Below, piece by piece: positions 9,544-17,344 of a stretch of DNA of 64,000 nt (positions are counted from its first letter, which is position 1; each line of letters starts with the position of its first letter). The DNA comes from Psychrobacillus sp044762745 (lineage in GTDB: Bacteria > Bacillota > Bacilli > Bacillales_A > Planococcaceae). The stretch covers positions 1 through 64,000 of the forward strand of contig NZ_JBIWEX010000020.1 in assembly GCF_044762745.1 (NCBI RefSeq). The letters are read 5' to 3'. Below the pieces are notes generated by a model. It ran no database searches, was not told the origin of the DNA, and saw only the letters and a list, made by a program, of their open reading frames with translations. The translations under genes and the position numbers were made by a program.

Positions 9544-9584
9544 AATACAAAAAAGCACACCATATCGGCATGCTTTTTTGTATT
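9544..9584 (-). terminator. Terminator downstream of the ytpR region
   Basis: Inverted repeat aatacaaaaaagca (9544-9557) with tgcttttttgtatt (9571-9584). On the minus strand the stem is followed by a U-rich stretch. It lies about 256 nt past the ytpR stop and just upstream of sftA, so it would separate the two transcripts. Confidence 0.7.
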
Positions 9585-9650
9585 TTGATATAAATTAGCT
9601 AATTACAGATAACTAGAACATGTCTTATGATACAAAGTGAAACTTCCAAA

Positions 9651-9841
9651 AGCGGGGGCTTTCTTCATCCCCACATACTGGAGAAATTGAACTCAGGCAA
9701 ATAACGCCGCTTCGTGCGGCAATGCCTAAGTGGTCAACATCCTGTTGACCCGAACCAGTCGGGGATTTACAGGCTGTTTATCCCCACATATTTACATCGA
9801 TTTTCTCTTACAAAAGTTGAGGTGGGGATATTACAGCCTGT
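9651..9841. repeat. Structured intergenic element between ytpR and its terminator
   Basis: No gene is visible here. The sequence folds on paper into a closed multibranch structure: ATCCCC 9667-9672 pairs with GGGGAT 9761-9766, and ACTGG 9677-9681 with CCAGT 9755-9759. AGGCA 9695-9699 pairs with TGCCT 9723-9727, GCCGC 9706-9710 with GCGGC 9716-9720, and GGTCAACA 9732-9739 with TGTTGACC 9743-9750. A further inverted pair (9769-9787 with 9822-9841) follows directly. The GC content is higher than in the surroundings. It may be a dispersed palindromic repeat or a structured RNA in the ytpR 3' untranslated region. Confidence 0.55.
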
Positions 9842-10449
9842 TAAACCGGGACAAAAGCTGTTCCAATTTCGGCATTTCCGTCTAGAACTAATATACCTTT
9901 CACTTCTGGAGCGTTCGGTAATGCTAATTCTTTTGCGGAACATAGCATTCCACTAGATGCAACTCCGCGTAGCTCTGCGTCTTTGATGATCATTCCAGAT
10001 GGCATAACTGCTCCTACTTTTGCAACTACGACTTTTTGACCTGCTTCAACATTTGGCGCACCACATACAATTTGTAAAGTTGTTTCACCAACATTTACTT
10101 GGCAAACTTTTAACTTATCTGCATTTGGATGCTGCTCTAATGTTTCTACGTAACCAACTACAAACTTAGGTGACAAATCCACTTCTAATTGGTAATCTGC
10201 CCCATTTGTATTTAAAGCTTGCTGTACTTTTTCAACAAATGCTTCTGTTAGCTCAACATTGCCTCTTGCTTCGATTTTTTCATATTTACTAAAGCCAAAA
10301 ATATTGATCGCTACCACTTTGTTTGATTGCGCTTCTTTTACAAACGTTACATCACCATGTGTTTCTGTCACTACTTTTTCCACTTTTTCAGGTGTTATTT
10401 GTACTAAAAGTACATCCCCTACGCCAACTTCATTGTAAAATATATTCAT
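9841..10449 (-). CDS. ytpR: tRNA-binding-domain protein YtpR
   Basis: This 202-residue protein combines a YtpR-specific N-terminal region (about 1-90) with a C-terminal EMAP/PheT-type OB-fold tRNA-binding domain (about 93-200: VGYVETLEQHPNADKLKVCQV, IVCGAPNV, SSGMLCS). This OB fold resembles the N-terminal part of bacterial phenylalanyl-tRNA synthetase beta. The cellular role is not established. The gene overlaps ytpQ by 4 nt, so the pair is translationally coupled. Gene order ytpP-ytpQ-ytpR-sftA is as in B. subtilis. Confidence 0.9.
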   Translation of the reverse strand: MNIFYNEVGVGDVLLVQITPEKVEKVVTETHGDVTFVKEAQSNKVVAINIFGFSKYEKIEARGNVELTEAFVEKVQQALNTNGADYQLEVDLSPKFVVGYVETLEQHPNADKLKVCQVNVGETTLQIVCGAPNVEAGQKVVVAKVGAVMPSGMIIKDAELRGVASSGMLCSAKELALPNAPEVKGILVLDGNAEIGTAFVPV

Positions 10450-11261
10450 TTGTCTTCTTTCTCCTTTGTTACTCGATTTTTCGCCATGATAAAAATTGGC
10501 TCTAAATCTCCATTTTCATATATAAAAGATAATGAAGTTATCGGTACTGTTCCAACTGTGAAGAAATGCATCGTCATTTGAGCTAGAACATCGTATCCTG
10601 TTTCATTTCTTATATCACCAACAATCATAACATCTTGATGGGGTACAGAAACAGTCATATCTCCAACAATTATTTTTTTCATATCTCGTAGAAGAGATTC
10701 ATTTAACATGCGACTAGCATCATATCCATCGTTATTATTAAAGAAATAAAACGTATTGCCTGAAACGTAATCTTTTTTATAATTAGTTTCTAAATTTCTA
10801 ACTTGGAATAGTGCTCTTTCGCGAATTTCTGTTTCTCTTATATTCCAGTTCTTAAGCATCTTTTCATCGAGTAGACGATAAGTGCTTCCTAAGTCTAACG
10901 CATAGTAAATACGTGTTTCCGCAGTATGATCTTTTGTGATAAATTTGTTGCCTTCATTGGATTTTAACGGGAAAGAGGTAGAACGAATTACTGGATATAT
11001 CGAGGAGGTGGGATCAATATTTCCAGCCTTTTCTCTTTCCATCGCTTGAAATGTTTGATGAATCGTATAAACCACTTCGTCAATTGCTTGTTCTTTCTTC
11101 GTTTCATATTTTGCTAAAATAGGAGGTATCGAAATATCAATTCCTTTTTCTGTTTCTTTATGCGTCAGTCTAAGCTTGTTCGTCTCCCGATTGTAATCAT
11201 ATGTATATATTTCCTCAGATAGTTTTGTTTTTAAAACTCTTATAAGTTCCAGCGCTTTCAT
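10446..11261 (-). CDS. ytpQ: DUF1444 protein YtpQ
   Basis: A 271-residue DUF1444 protein, no catalytic motif recognised. The order of helical N-terminal (LIRVLKTKLSEEIY) and mixed alpha/beta C-terminal parts fits the family. There is no signal peptide or membrane segment. ATG start after ggaaag. It is coupled to ytpR by the overlapping start/stop. The family occurs in Bacillales almost always beside ytpP/ytpR; its function is unknown. Confidence 0.85.
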   Translation of the reverse strand: MKALELIRVLKTKLSEEIYTYDYNRETNKLRLTHKETEKGIDISIPPILAKYETKKEQAIDEVVYTIHQTFQAMEREKAGNIDPTSSIYPVIRSTSFPLKSNEGNKFITKDHTAETRIYYALDLGSTYRLLDEKMLKNWNIRETEIRERALFQVRNLETNYKKDYVSGNTFYFFNNNDGYDASRMLNESLLRDMKKIIVGDMTVSVPHQDVMIVGDIRNETGYDVLAQMTMHFFTVGTVPITSLSFIYENGDLEPIFIMAKNRVTKEKEDK

Positions 11262-11323
11262 ATTAAATCTTTCCTTTCAATTCAATCATATACGCATAAG
11301 GCTTTAACATTGGATGAAAAAAG

Positions 11324-11354
11324 TTAAACGGTCCACCATTAGTGAACCGTTTAA
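11324..11354 (-). terminator. Terminator downstream of ytpP
   Basis: A stem of about 11 bp (ttaaacggt...accgtttaa, 11324-11354, one mismatch) is followed on the minus strand by a U-run (aacttttttc). It lies between ytpP and ytpQ and suggests that ytpQR can be transcribed separately. Confidence 0.75.
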
Positions 11355-11359
11355 ATGTT

Positions 11360-11671
11360 TTACATCGTTTGAAGAAATGATTCGATTTCTTCTTTTGTTT
11401 TGCGATCTTTACTAACAAAACGGCCTTTTTCAAAACCATTTTCGAAAACGATAAAACTTGGAATACCAAACACATCTAATTGGCCACATAAGTCGATGAA
11501 TTCATCTCGATCCACGGACACAAAGGTAAAGTTTGAAAATTTGTCCTCCAGTTCGCCCATAAAAGGATCGATGAAATGACAGTCCGGACACCAGTCCGCT
11601 GTAAATTTAAAAACAACCTTCTCGCCTTGCTTTAACTGTTCGAATTGTTCTAGTGAAGATAAATTTTGCAT
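11360..11671 (-). CDS. ytpP: Thioredoxin-like protein YtpP
   Basis: This 103-residue thioredoxin fold carries the redox motif WCPDC at about residues 27-31 (CPDC instead of thioredoxin's CGPC), followed by VDRDEFIDLCGQLDVFGIPSF with the conserved cis-Pro (GIPS). There is no signal peptide, so it is cytoplasmic. It likely acts as a thiol-disulfide exchange protein; its partners are unknown. The start has a strong gggggat-type ribosome site. It lies 12 nt downstream of the lipoprotein gene and may be co-transcribed with it. Confidence 0.88.
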   Translation of the reverse strand: MQNLSSLEQFEQLKQGEKVVFKFTADWCPDCHFIDPFMGELEDKFSNFTFVSVDRDEFIDLCGQLDVFGIPSFIVFENGFEKGRFVSKDRKTKEEIESFLQTM

Positions 11672-11683
11672 GTAAATCCCCCT

Positions 11684-12196
11684 TTAGTTCGTAGAGATTG
11701 ATCGAACAATTGTCATCATTTTATCCAAATTGCCCGCAATATTTTGTTGTTTAGAAATCGTTGTAAGCTTAATGCCACCAATACTAGTAATGAGTTCGTA
11801 TTTCTCTGCACTATTTTCAAGTATTGCTACAAATCCAAATCGTCCATTTTGTTCAAAAGTCTTTTCCTCAACTATATTTAAATTAGTATCAGCCATCATT
11901 AAATCATAATATAGTCGACTTCCTGGCAATTCGTTCGGATTAAGAAATAATATATAAGAATCTTTCCCTTTAGAAAGAATAATATTTGTTTCATCTGGCT
12001 CCTCTTCTATGGAGAAACCACTTGGGATGAATAATTTCATATTATTAATTTCTTCATTCGGTTTTTCGGCATCGCCTTGAAAAACTAACTTTGCCTTTTC
12101 TATCCCATCTTCCACGTTTTCTTCCATGGTAGAGCATCCAACTAATAAAATGACAGCTAGTGACGCGAAAAAAACTCGCATCCAATTTCGAGTCAT
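11684..12196 (-). CDS. Predicted lipoprotein of unknown function
   Basis: The 170-residue product has a clear type II signal peptide: MTRNWMR, a hydrophobic core and the lipobox LLVGC, with Cys at about residue 21. The mature part is small, acidic and soluble-looking (FIPSGFSIEEEPDETNIILSK), without a domain I can name. It should be anchored on the outer face of the membrane. It is upstream of ytpP with a 12-nt gap. It has no counterpart that I recall at this place in B. subtilis. Confidence 0.75.
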   Translation of the reverse strand: MTRNWMRVFFASLAVILLVGCSTMEENVEDGIEKAKLVFQGDAEKPNEEINNMKLFIPSGFSIEEEPDETNIILSKGKDSYILFLNPNELPGSRLYYDLMMADTNLNIVEEKTFEQNGRFGFVAILENSAEKYELITSIGGIKLTTISKQQNIAGNLDKMMTIVRSISTN

Positions 12197-12259
12197 TTAC
12201 TTTCCTCCATTCAAAGCATAACTGCTATATATTTTAACGATGATTTGTTTTACATGCAA

Positions 12260-12781
12260 CTACAACAACTTCTTGGAAAGTTCATATTGTCCAATTAGAA
12301 GATACATAATATGCTCAAACATCATACTTCTTGTTATAAGCCCGTCCGTAAATACACCAATTGCCCCTTCGTCATGACGAATCCCTTTCCTATTTGTATA
12401 GACGTCCATAACTGGACCAAGTTCCGCACCAGCTCGTAATTTTTTGGCTATCTCATCCGGCAATGGAATACCTGCTCCCGTTGCGGTAAATATGTCACCA
12501 TTATTTGTCACAAGTGCCCCCCAATTACAAATGTACATGATACCGTCTATTTCCTGAACGCCTCCTTCTAGTCCGATACCAAACACGGCATCTTGATGCC
12601 CCATTAGCTGTTTTGCACGATTGATCGCTCCTTGTCTTGTTTCTTCATTGCTCATTGGTTGCGCAGATACTAAGGAATTCACTTCCTTGTTTACAAAACT
12701 AGCATCTGGATAGTACATACGCGAAATTGTTTGAACTGCTTTTGTTTTCGCTTTATTAGTAGTTCCTATGATTATTTTCAT
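12260..12781 (-). CDS. DUF84 family inosine/xanthosine triphosphatase-like protein
   Basis: A 173-residue protein of the YjjX/DUF84 family, which hydrolyses non-canonical purine nucleoside triphosphates (ITP, XTP). The N-terminal GTTNKAKTKAV and the central FGIGLEGGVQEIDG and NNGDIFTATGAG motifs match the family. The start is placed at ATG 12781, with ggag 9 nt upstream; an in-frame ATG further up at 12796 contains that ribosome site and is unlikely. It follows ytoP and its terminator, so it needs its own promoter or read-through. The specific substrate is inferred from the family. Confidence 0.8.
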   Translation of the reverse strand: MKIIIGTTNKAKTKAVQTISRMYYPDASFVNKEVNSLVSAQPMSNEETRQGAINRAKQLMGHQDAVFGIGLEGGVQEIDGIMYICNWGALVTNNGDIFTATGAGIPLPDEIAKKLRAGAELGPVMDVYTNRKGIRHDEGAIGVFTDGLITRSMMFEHIMYLLIGQYELSKKLL

Positions 12782-12801
12782 CGACTTATTCTCCATTTCT
12801 G

Positions 12802-12834
12802 AAAAAAAGATGCCTCGAGGGCATCTTTTTTTAT
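12802..12834 (-). terminator. Terminator of ytoP
   Basis: Stem gatgcc/ggcatc extended by A and T tracts (12802-12814 with 12820-12832) overlaps the ytoP stop codon. A U-run follows on the minus strand. Confidence 0.8.
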
Positions 12835-13904
12835 ACGTTTGCTTTAATCGTTTCCAATGTAGTATGATCACATGCTTTTACTAGTTTTACTAGTAATTCT
12901 TTTGCTGCTGCATAATCATCTGTATGGATGATTGAGGACGATGTGTGAATATAGCGTGAGCATATACCGATTACAGCACTTGGAATTCCTTCATTCGATG
13001 TATGTACTCGACCGGCATCCGTTCCACCTTGGGAGATGAAATATTGGTATGGGATTTTATGTGTTTCTGCTGTATCCAATACGAATTCCCTCATACCTCG
13101 ATGAGTGACCATTGTGCGGTCGAAAATACGTAGAAGTGCTCCCTTTCCAAGTTGACCAAATTCATTTTTATTGCCAGAAGCATCATTTGCAGGGCTTGCG
13201 TCTAATGCGAAGAACAAGTCGGGTTGAATCATATTTGCTGAAGCTTGAGCCCCGCGCAAGCCAACTTCTTCCATCACGTTCGCACCGGAATAGAGCATAT
13301 TTGGTAGTTGCTCGTTTTGTACTGCTTTTAACAGTTCAATTGCAAGTCCACAACCATAGCGGTTATCCCAAGCTTTCGCCATAATTTTTTTATCATTAGC
13401 CATTGGTGTAAATGGACAAACTGGAACGATTTGATCTCCTGGTTTAATCCCCATTCTAGCTACATCTTCTTTATCGTCCGCACCAACATCTATGAGCATA
13501 TTTTTAATATCCATCGGTTTATTACGTACTTCATCGCTTAGTAAATGAGGAGGAATAGAACCGATCACACCTGGAATGGTTTTTTCTTTTGTTACAATGT
13601 CCACACGTTGCGCAAGAAGTACTTGGTTCCACCAACCACCTAATGGTTGAAAACGAATCATTCCGTTATCGGTAATACCTGACACCATGAAACCAACTTC
13701 GTCCATATGACCAGCTACCAATATTTTCGGACCATTTGCATCTCCTTTTTTCAAGCCGAAAATTCCACCTAAATTATCTTGTACAATTTCATCCGAATAT
13801 TTCGATAGCTCGCTTCGCATAAATGCACGAACTCCATGTTCATTACCAGGTGCACCTGGTAATTCTGTTAACGTTTTAAATAGTGAGCGCGTTTCTTCAT
13901 TCAT
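12831..13904 (-). CDS. ytoP: M42 family glutamyl aminopeptidase/endoglucanase-like peptidase
   Basis: A 357-residue cytoplasmic di-metal aminopeptidase of the M42 family (FrvX/YtoP). Metal and catalytic motifs are present: VAGHMDEVGF (His, Asp), AWDNRYGCGLA (Asp), NVMEEVGLRGA (Glu-Glu), ALDASPA (Asp) and a C-terminal STTxxH equivalent (SIIHTDDY). It removes N-terminal residues from peptides. The ATG start has agg upstream. The gene is divergent from ytzB, as in B. subtilis. Confidence 0.93.
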   Translation of the reverse strand: MNEETRSLFKTLTELPGAPGNEHGVRAFMRSELSKYSDEIVQDNLGGIFGLKKGDANGPKILVAGHMDEVGFMVSGITDNGMIRFQPLGGWWNQVLLAQRVDIVTKEKTIPGVIGSIPPHLLSDEVRNKPMDIKNMLIDVGADDKEDVARMGIKPGDQIVPVCPFTPMANDKKIMAKAWDNRYGCGLAIELLKAVQNEQLPNMLYSGANVMEEVGLRGAQASANMIQPDLFFALDASPANDASGNKNEFGQLGKGALLRIFDRTMVTHRGMREFVLDTAETHKIPYQYFISQGGTDAGRVHTSNEGIPSAVIGICSRYIHTSSSIIHTDDYAAAKELLVKLVKACDHTTLETIKANV

Positions 13905-14071
13905 CTAAAAAGCCTCCTAAAGCTATATAAAAACTTAAATATAAAAAAAGATTCCACTTCCATTGTAATAAAAGAAGCATTACTTTACTACAATTAAACT
14001 TCGCATATCGAAAAATTTAAACGAAATCAGATGTGTGTTACACTAAAAAAAATGACTGGAGGAGGATTACG

Positions 14072-14386
14072 ATGAAATTAAAAGATTATATGATGGGGCT
14101 TGGAACTGGAATTGCTATTGGGATTATCTCAAGTCAAGCCGCTAAAAAATTGAATTTAAATCGATCTGCTGAACTAGTTTTAAGAGATATAAAAACGGCG
14201 TTTAAAGAAGAGGGACCAATTGATGGATCATGGATTTTGATGAATCCAGAGCCATTTAACAAAGAGGCAATTCATACAAATGTATATAAAGGTGGTATTT
14301 CCCGGATAAAAAATGGGGAGCTTGAGCAGTTTGAATTCGCAGCAGATGCAAAAACAGGTACAGTTGTGGATTTGGTAAAAATGTAA
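14072..14386 (+). CDS. ytzB: Small PepSY-like protein YtzB
   Basis: A 104-residue protein with one hydrophobic N-terminal segment (YMMGLGTGIAIGIISSQAA) and a C-terminal PepSY-like module (VYKGGISRIKNGELEQFEFA). It is probably membrane-anchored with the PepSY part outside. ATG 14072 has the strong site ggaggagg 7 nt upstream, so the in-frame upstream extension is not translated. It lies between ytoP and ytnP as in B. subtilis. Its function is unknown; PepSY domains are thought to modulate proteases. Confidence 0.8.
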   Translation: MKLKDYMMGLGTGIAIGIISSQAAKKLNLNRSAELVLRDIKTAFKEEGPIDGSWILMNPEPFNKEAIHTNVYKGGISRIKNGELEQFEFAADAKTGTVVDLVKM

Positions 14387-14480
14387 TGTAGTTTCTGAAA
14401 GAATAGCTATTCTCTATATAGAAAAAAACAGCCAAAGATGCAATTTTGGCTGTCTTTTTCTATTAGGGTTTCCTGCATAC

Positions 14481-14876
14481 TTTAAGAATAATGCGTCTTA
14501 ATGAAGTTACCGCTAGGATTTCCGCTGCAGGGCGGACGCTTTCCGCCGGGTGAGCGATGAGCGTTCGCCTGCGATGGCTCATTTGTCTCACTCATCCGGC
14601 TGGAGTCGCCGCCCTTCCGCTCCAATCCATCAAATTTGCTATCTAATCAGCGTCACTGTTTTAAATTCAATTTTGTTTAGCATTTCTTGAAAATTAAATC
14701 CAGTAAATGGTTGAACGAGACATAACATGCTGTGAACGCGACAAACTACCTTCCTAACACGACAAAGCACATCTCGAAAGCTACAAACAGGACGCTGAAC
14801 ACGACAAACTGGTCTAGCGGAGATGCTATATTGCGGAAATCCAAGTGGAACTTCCTTAAGACGCACTATACTTAAA
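14481..14876. mobile_element. MITE-like non-autonomous element A (396 bp)
   Basis: Terminal inverted repeats of 26 bp (14481-14506 and 14851-14876) match at 23 positions; their core is ATARTGCGTCTTAA. Inside lie a GC-rich imperfect palindrome (about 14518-14632, containing ggcggacgctttccgccggg and ggagtcgccgcccttccg) and a five-unit 21-bp-period array (14714-14809). No transposase is encoded. I see no clear target-site duplication. The same termini bound element B at 57873-58460. It fills the 513-bp gap between ytzB and ytnP. Confidence 0.65.
14714..14809. repeat. 21-bp-period array A, five units
   Basis: The 12-mer AACRCGACAAAC (consensus) starts at 14714, 14735, 14756, 14777 and 14798, exactly 21 bp apart. 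The intervening 9 bp are variable. The reverse complement reads GTTTGTCGYGTT. The array lies inside MITE-like element A. Confidence 0.8.
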
Positions 14877-14900
14877 AAGTGCCACACTTCTATGGAAAAA

Positions 14901-15743
14901 TTAAGTTCTTTCTACTTTATCCACTATTTTTTTTCCATCTTCTGACCATTTTACTAAACGGTAAAAAGCATCATGGTAAAAACTAAACCAATAATTAGAT
15001 TGAAATGCTTCATTTACCCACTTCTCTTTAGCAAAAACAGAAGTCATCGGGTAATCATCATAAGCCAGTACCCATAATGGATTTTGATGTGCATGAGTTG
15101 GCATTAAATCTGCCAGATGAATAATCGTCTCACCGTTTTGCTTAAACAATACAATACTATGTCCATCACTATGACCACCAGTGTGAATCATTTCGATCCC
15201 ATCAACTACTTCAATTGAATCCGAAAACGTCTCTACTTGCTCTTCAATCGGCTCCCAGTTTTCTTTCCAGTATGTATTTTTTGAACGAATATTAGGGTTT
15301 TTCATTTCATTCCATTCGACTTCTGAAACATAAATTTTAGCATTTGGAAAACTAGAAACAAGCTGGTTATCAACCCATTTCGATAAACCGCACGCATGAT
15401 CAAAATGTAAATGTGTCATAATTACCATATCGATTTCTTCTGGTAGTACACCGAGTTGCGCTAAATTGTCTTCCACTAGTGATTCGTTGGAAATTCCATA
15501 GTTTCGTAGTTGTTTCTCTGTAAACTTTCCGTACCCGAGTCCAGCTTCTAGTAAAATATTTTGTCCTTTGTACTGGATGAGTAGCGGATCAGATGGTAAT
15601 TCGATTTGATTTTTTTCATTGACTGGATATTTCTTTTCCCATAATGGTTTTGGTACGACCCCAAACATGGCACCCCCATCCATATGAGTTGTCCCGCCTT
15701 TTAACCAAGTTAATGACATGTCGTGAAATTGAAACGTATCCAT
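14901..15743 (-). CDS. ytnP: Metallo-beta-lactamase-fold hydrolase YtnP (quorum-quenching lactonase type)
   Basis: A 280-residue MBL-fold hydrolase. The zinc motif THLHFDHACG lies near residue 110, a further His in HTGGHSDGHS near 188, and the Asp ligand in HLADLMPTHAHQ. B. subtilis YtnP, which this resembles along its length, is a lactonase that disrupts streptomycete signalling. The native substrate here is inference. It has no signal peptide. It is 16 nt downstream of trmB, so it probably ends the trmB transcript. Confidence 0.88.
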   Translation of the reverse strand: MDTFQFHDMSLTWLKGGTTHMDGGAMFGVVPKPLWEKKYPVNEKNQIELPSDPLLIQYKGQNILLEAGLGYGKFTEKQLRNYGISNESLVEDNLAQLGVLPEEIDMVIMTHLHFDHACGLSKWVDNQLVSSFPNAKIYVSEVEWNEMKNPNIRSKNTYWKENWEPIEEQVETFSDSIEVVDGIEMIHTGGHSDGHSIVLFKQNGETIIHLADLMPTHAHQNPLWVLAYDDYPMTSVFAKEKWVNEAFQSNYWFSFYHDAFYRLVKWSEDGKKIVDKVERT

Positions 15744-15759
15744 TCTCCCAAATCCCCTT

Positions 15760-16401
15760 TTAAATGAATTTTGCTTCTACTCGATAAATCGGTTGTCCTT
15801 TTGCAGAAAATTTCTCTTCATATTCCGTCATAATATTTTCTTCCGGCATATTTGCATGCAAATCGAGCGAAACATCTTTTATTAACATACCATAGGCAGA
15901 CATACTGATTAAAGAATATTCAAATAATCCGCGGTTATCCGTCTTAAAATGTATTTCTGCATTGTCTACTAAAATAGATTCATACAGTTTCAGAAATCCT
16001 TCATGTGTTAAACGTCTTTTCGCATGTCTAATTTTTGGCCATGGATCGGAGAAATTCAAATAGACGCGGTCCACATCGTTTTTCTCAAAATATTTGTCCA
16101 AATCTGCACCGTTTACTTTTAATAAACGTAAATTTGGAAGAGGCTGTGCAGCAATTGCATTTTCAAGTGCAGAAACAATAACACTATCATACAGCTCGAT
16201 CCCAATATAGTTAATATTCGGATTTTGCTTCGCCATTCCCGTTATAAACTGACCTTTCCCTGTTCCTACTTCAATATGAAGGGGATGATTATTTTTAAAT
16301 TCTGACGCCCAATTCCCTTTTAATGCTTCCGGATTCGGAATGACGATTTCAGGATGGCTATTTATAAATTCCTCTGCCCATGGTTTATGTCTTAACCTCA
16401 T
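15760..16401 (-). CDS. trmB: tRNA (guanine-N7)-methyltransferase
   Basis: TrmB makes m7G46 in the variable loop of tRNAs with SAM as donor. The 213-residue length is normal. SAM-binding motif I is HIEVGTGKGQFITGMA, with YIGIELYDSVI after it. The family's catalytic segment NFSDPWPKIRHAKRRLT is intact, and HFKTDNRGLFEYS follows. It starts 4 nt after the stop of the upstream lipid-kinase gene, in a run of closely spaced minus-strand genes. Confidence 0.95.
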   Translation of the reverse strand: MRLRHKPWAEEFINSHPEIVIPNPEALKGNWASEFKNNHPLHIEVGTGKGQFITGMAKQNPNINYIGIELYDSVIVSALENAIAAQPLPNLRLLKVNGADLDKYFEKNDVDRVYLNFSDPWPKIRHAKRRLTHEGFLKLYESILVDNAEIHFKTDNRGLFEYSLISMSAYGMLIKDVSLDLHANMPEENIMTEYEEKFSAKGQPIYRVEAKFI

Positions 16402-16405
16402 TACG

Positions 16406-17344
16406 TTAAACTCCTTTTTCTGTTTGTTTTGCTAAGTTCCAAGCTTTCGGTATAACTGAAAATGAATACGAGTGATTTTCTTCTGTTATACAAGAAAATT
16501 CACCATCCGCATGCCCGTAAACTTTGTTGTGCATTGTCATTGCATAATCTTTTGCTTGAAACTGAATGACTTCTTTATACTTTGTATGTTTCCCAAAGAA
16601 TACCGTGCCAAAGATAAATAATAATTTCCATCTAGCTATCTTGTATACTACGGTCATTTCAATTAATTGGTCATCTGGTTTTGATGCGGGTGATATTTTC
16701 ATCCCTCCGCCAAAATATGGCTGATTGCATACAACGACGAACCAAACATCGTCATACATTACCATTTCATCTTCTTTATGTAAAGTGAAAGAAAATCGCT
16801 GAAACGTAAATAATTCTTTAATCAGGTACAAAATGTAAGTAAACTTTCCTAAGCCAAGTATATTTAATCGTCTTTTCCATTTAGAATTGTTGACGGAATA
16901 AGCAACTTTCGCATCAAATCCAAAACCAGCATTATTCACAAAAGAATACTGATCTTGACCGTTCGTTAACAAGGCCAAATCCATTTTCACTGATCCCTTA
17001 TTATTATGTACGTAGTGATGCAATTGCTCTATCGTTTGAAAAACAGAAAATGTTCGGCCGAAATCATTCCCACTACCAGCAGAAATGACACCAACTCGAA
17101 CATGTTTATATCCTGTAACTCCCAGAATAACTTCGTGAACTGTGCCATCGCCTCCAACTGCAACGATTAAGAAGTCATCCTTAGTCGATGCTGCATAGCT
17201 TTTAGCAATTTCTACCGCATGTCCACTTCGCTTGGTCGTAACATACATATATGGAAACGTAATAAGTTTTTTCCATTTCATCCAAACCTTTTTTCCACGC
17301 CCATTACCTGCGTGCTCATTGACGATAAAAACTACGTTAATCAT
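16406..17344 (-). CDS. ytlR: YegS/Rv2252/BmrU-type lipid kinase YtlR
   Basis: A 312-residue diacylglycerol-kinase-fold protein. The catalytic domain has NEHAGNGRGKKVW, the nucleotide motif VGGDGTVHEV and SAGSGNDFGRT; the C-terminal beta-sandwich domain ends with HADGEF. It phosphorylates a lipid (diacylglycerol, sphingoid or similar); the actual substrate is unknown. The start is ATG 17344 with gtgagg upstream, overlapping the ytlQ end by 8 nt. Gene order ytlR-ytlQ-ytlP is as in B. subtilis. Confidence 0.88.
   Translation of the reverse strand: MINVVFIVNEHAGNGRGKKVWMKWKKLITFPYMYVTTKRSGHAVEIAKSYAASTKDDFLIVAVGGDGTVHEVILGVTGYKHVRVGVISAGSGNDFGRTFSVFQTIEQLHHYVHNNKGSVKMDLALLTNGQDQYSFVNNAGFGFDAKVAYSVNNSKWKRRLNILGLGKFTYILYLIKELFTFQRFSFTLHKEDEMVMYDDVWFVVVCNQPYFGGGMKISPASKPDDQLIEMTVVYKIARWKLLFIFGTVFFGKHTKYKEVIQFQAKDYAMTMHNKVYGHADGEFSCITEENHSYSFSVIPKAWNLAKQTEKGV

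Noticed and set aside
14639..14887. An 82-codon minus-strand frame with a seven-residue Cys/Arg/Val repeat
   Set aside because: It spans the right end of MITE-like element A and its 21-bp array. The residue repeat follows from the DNA period; there is no ribosome site or outside homology that I recognise.
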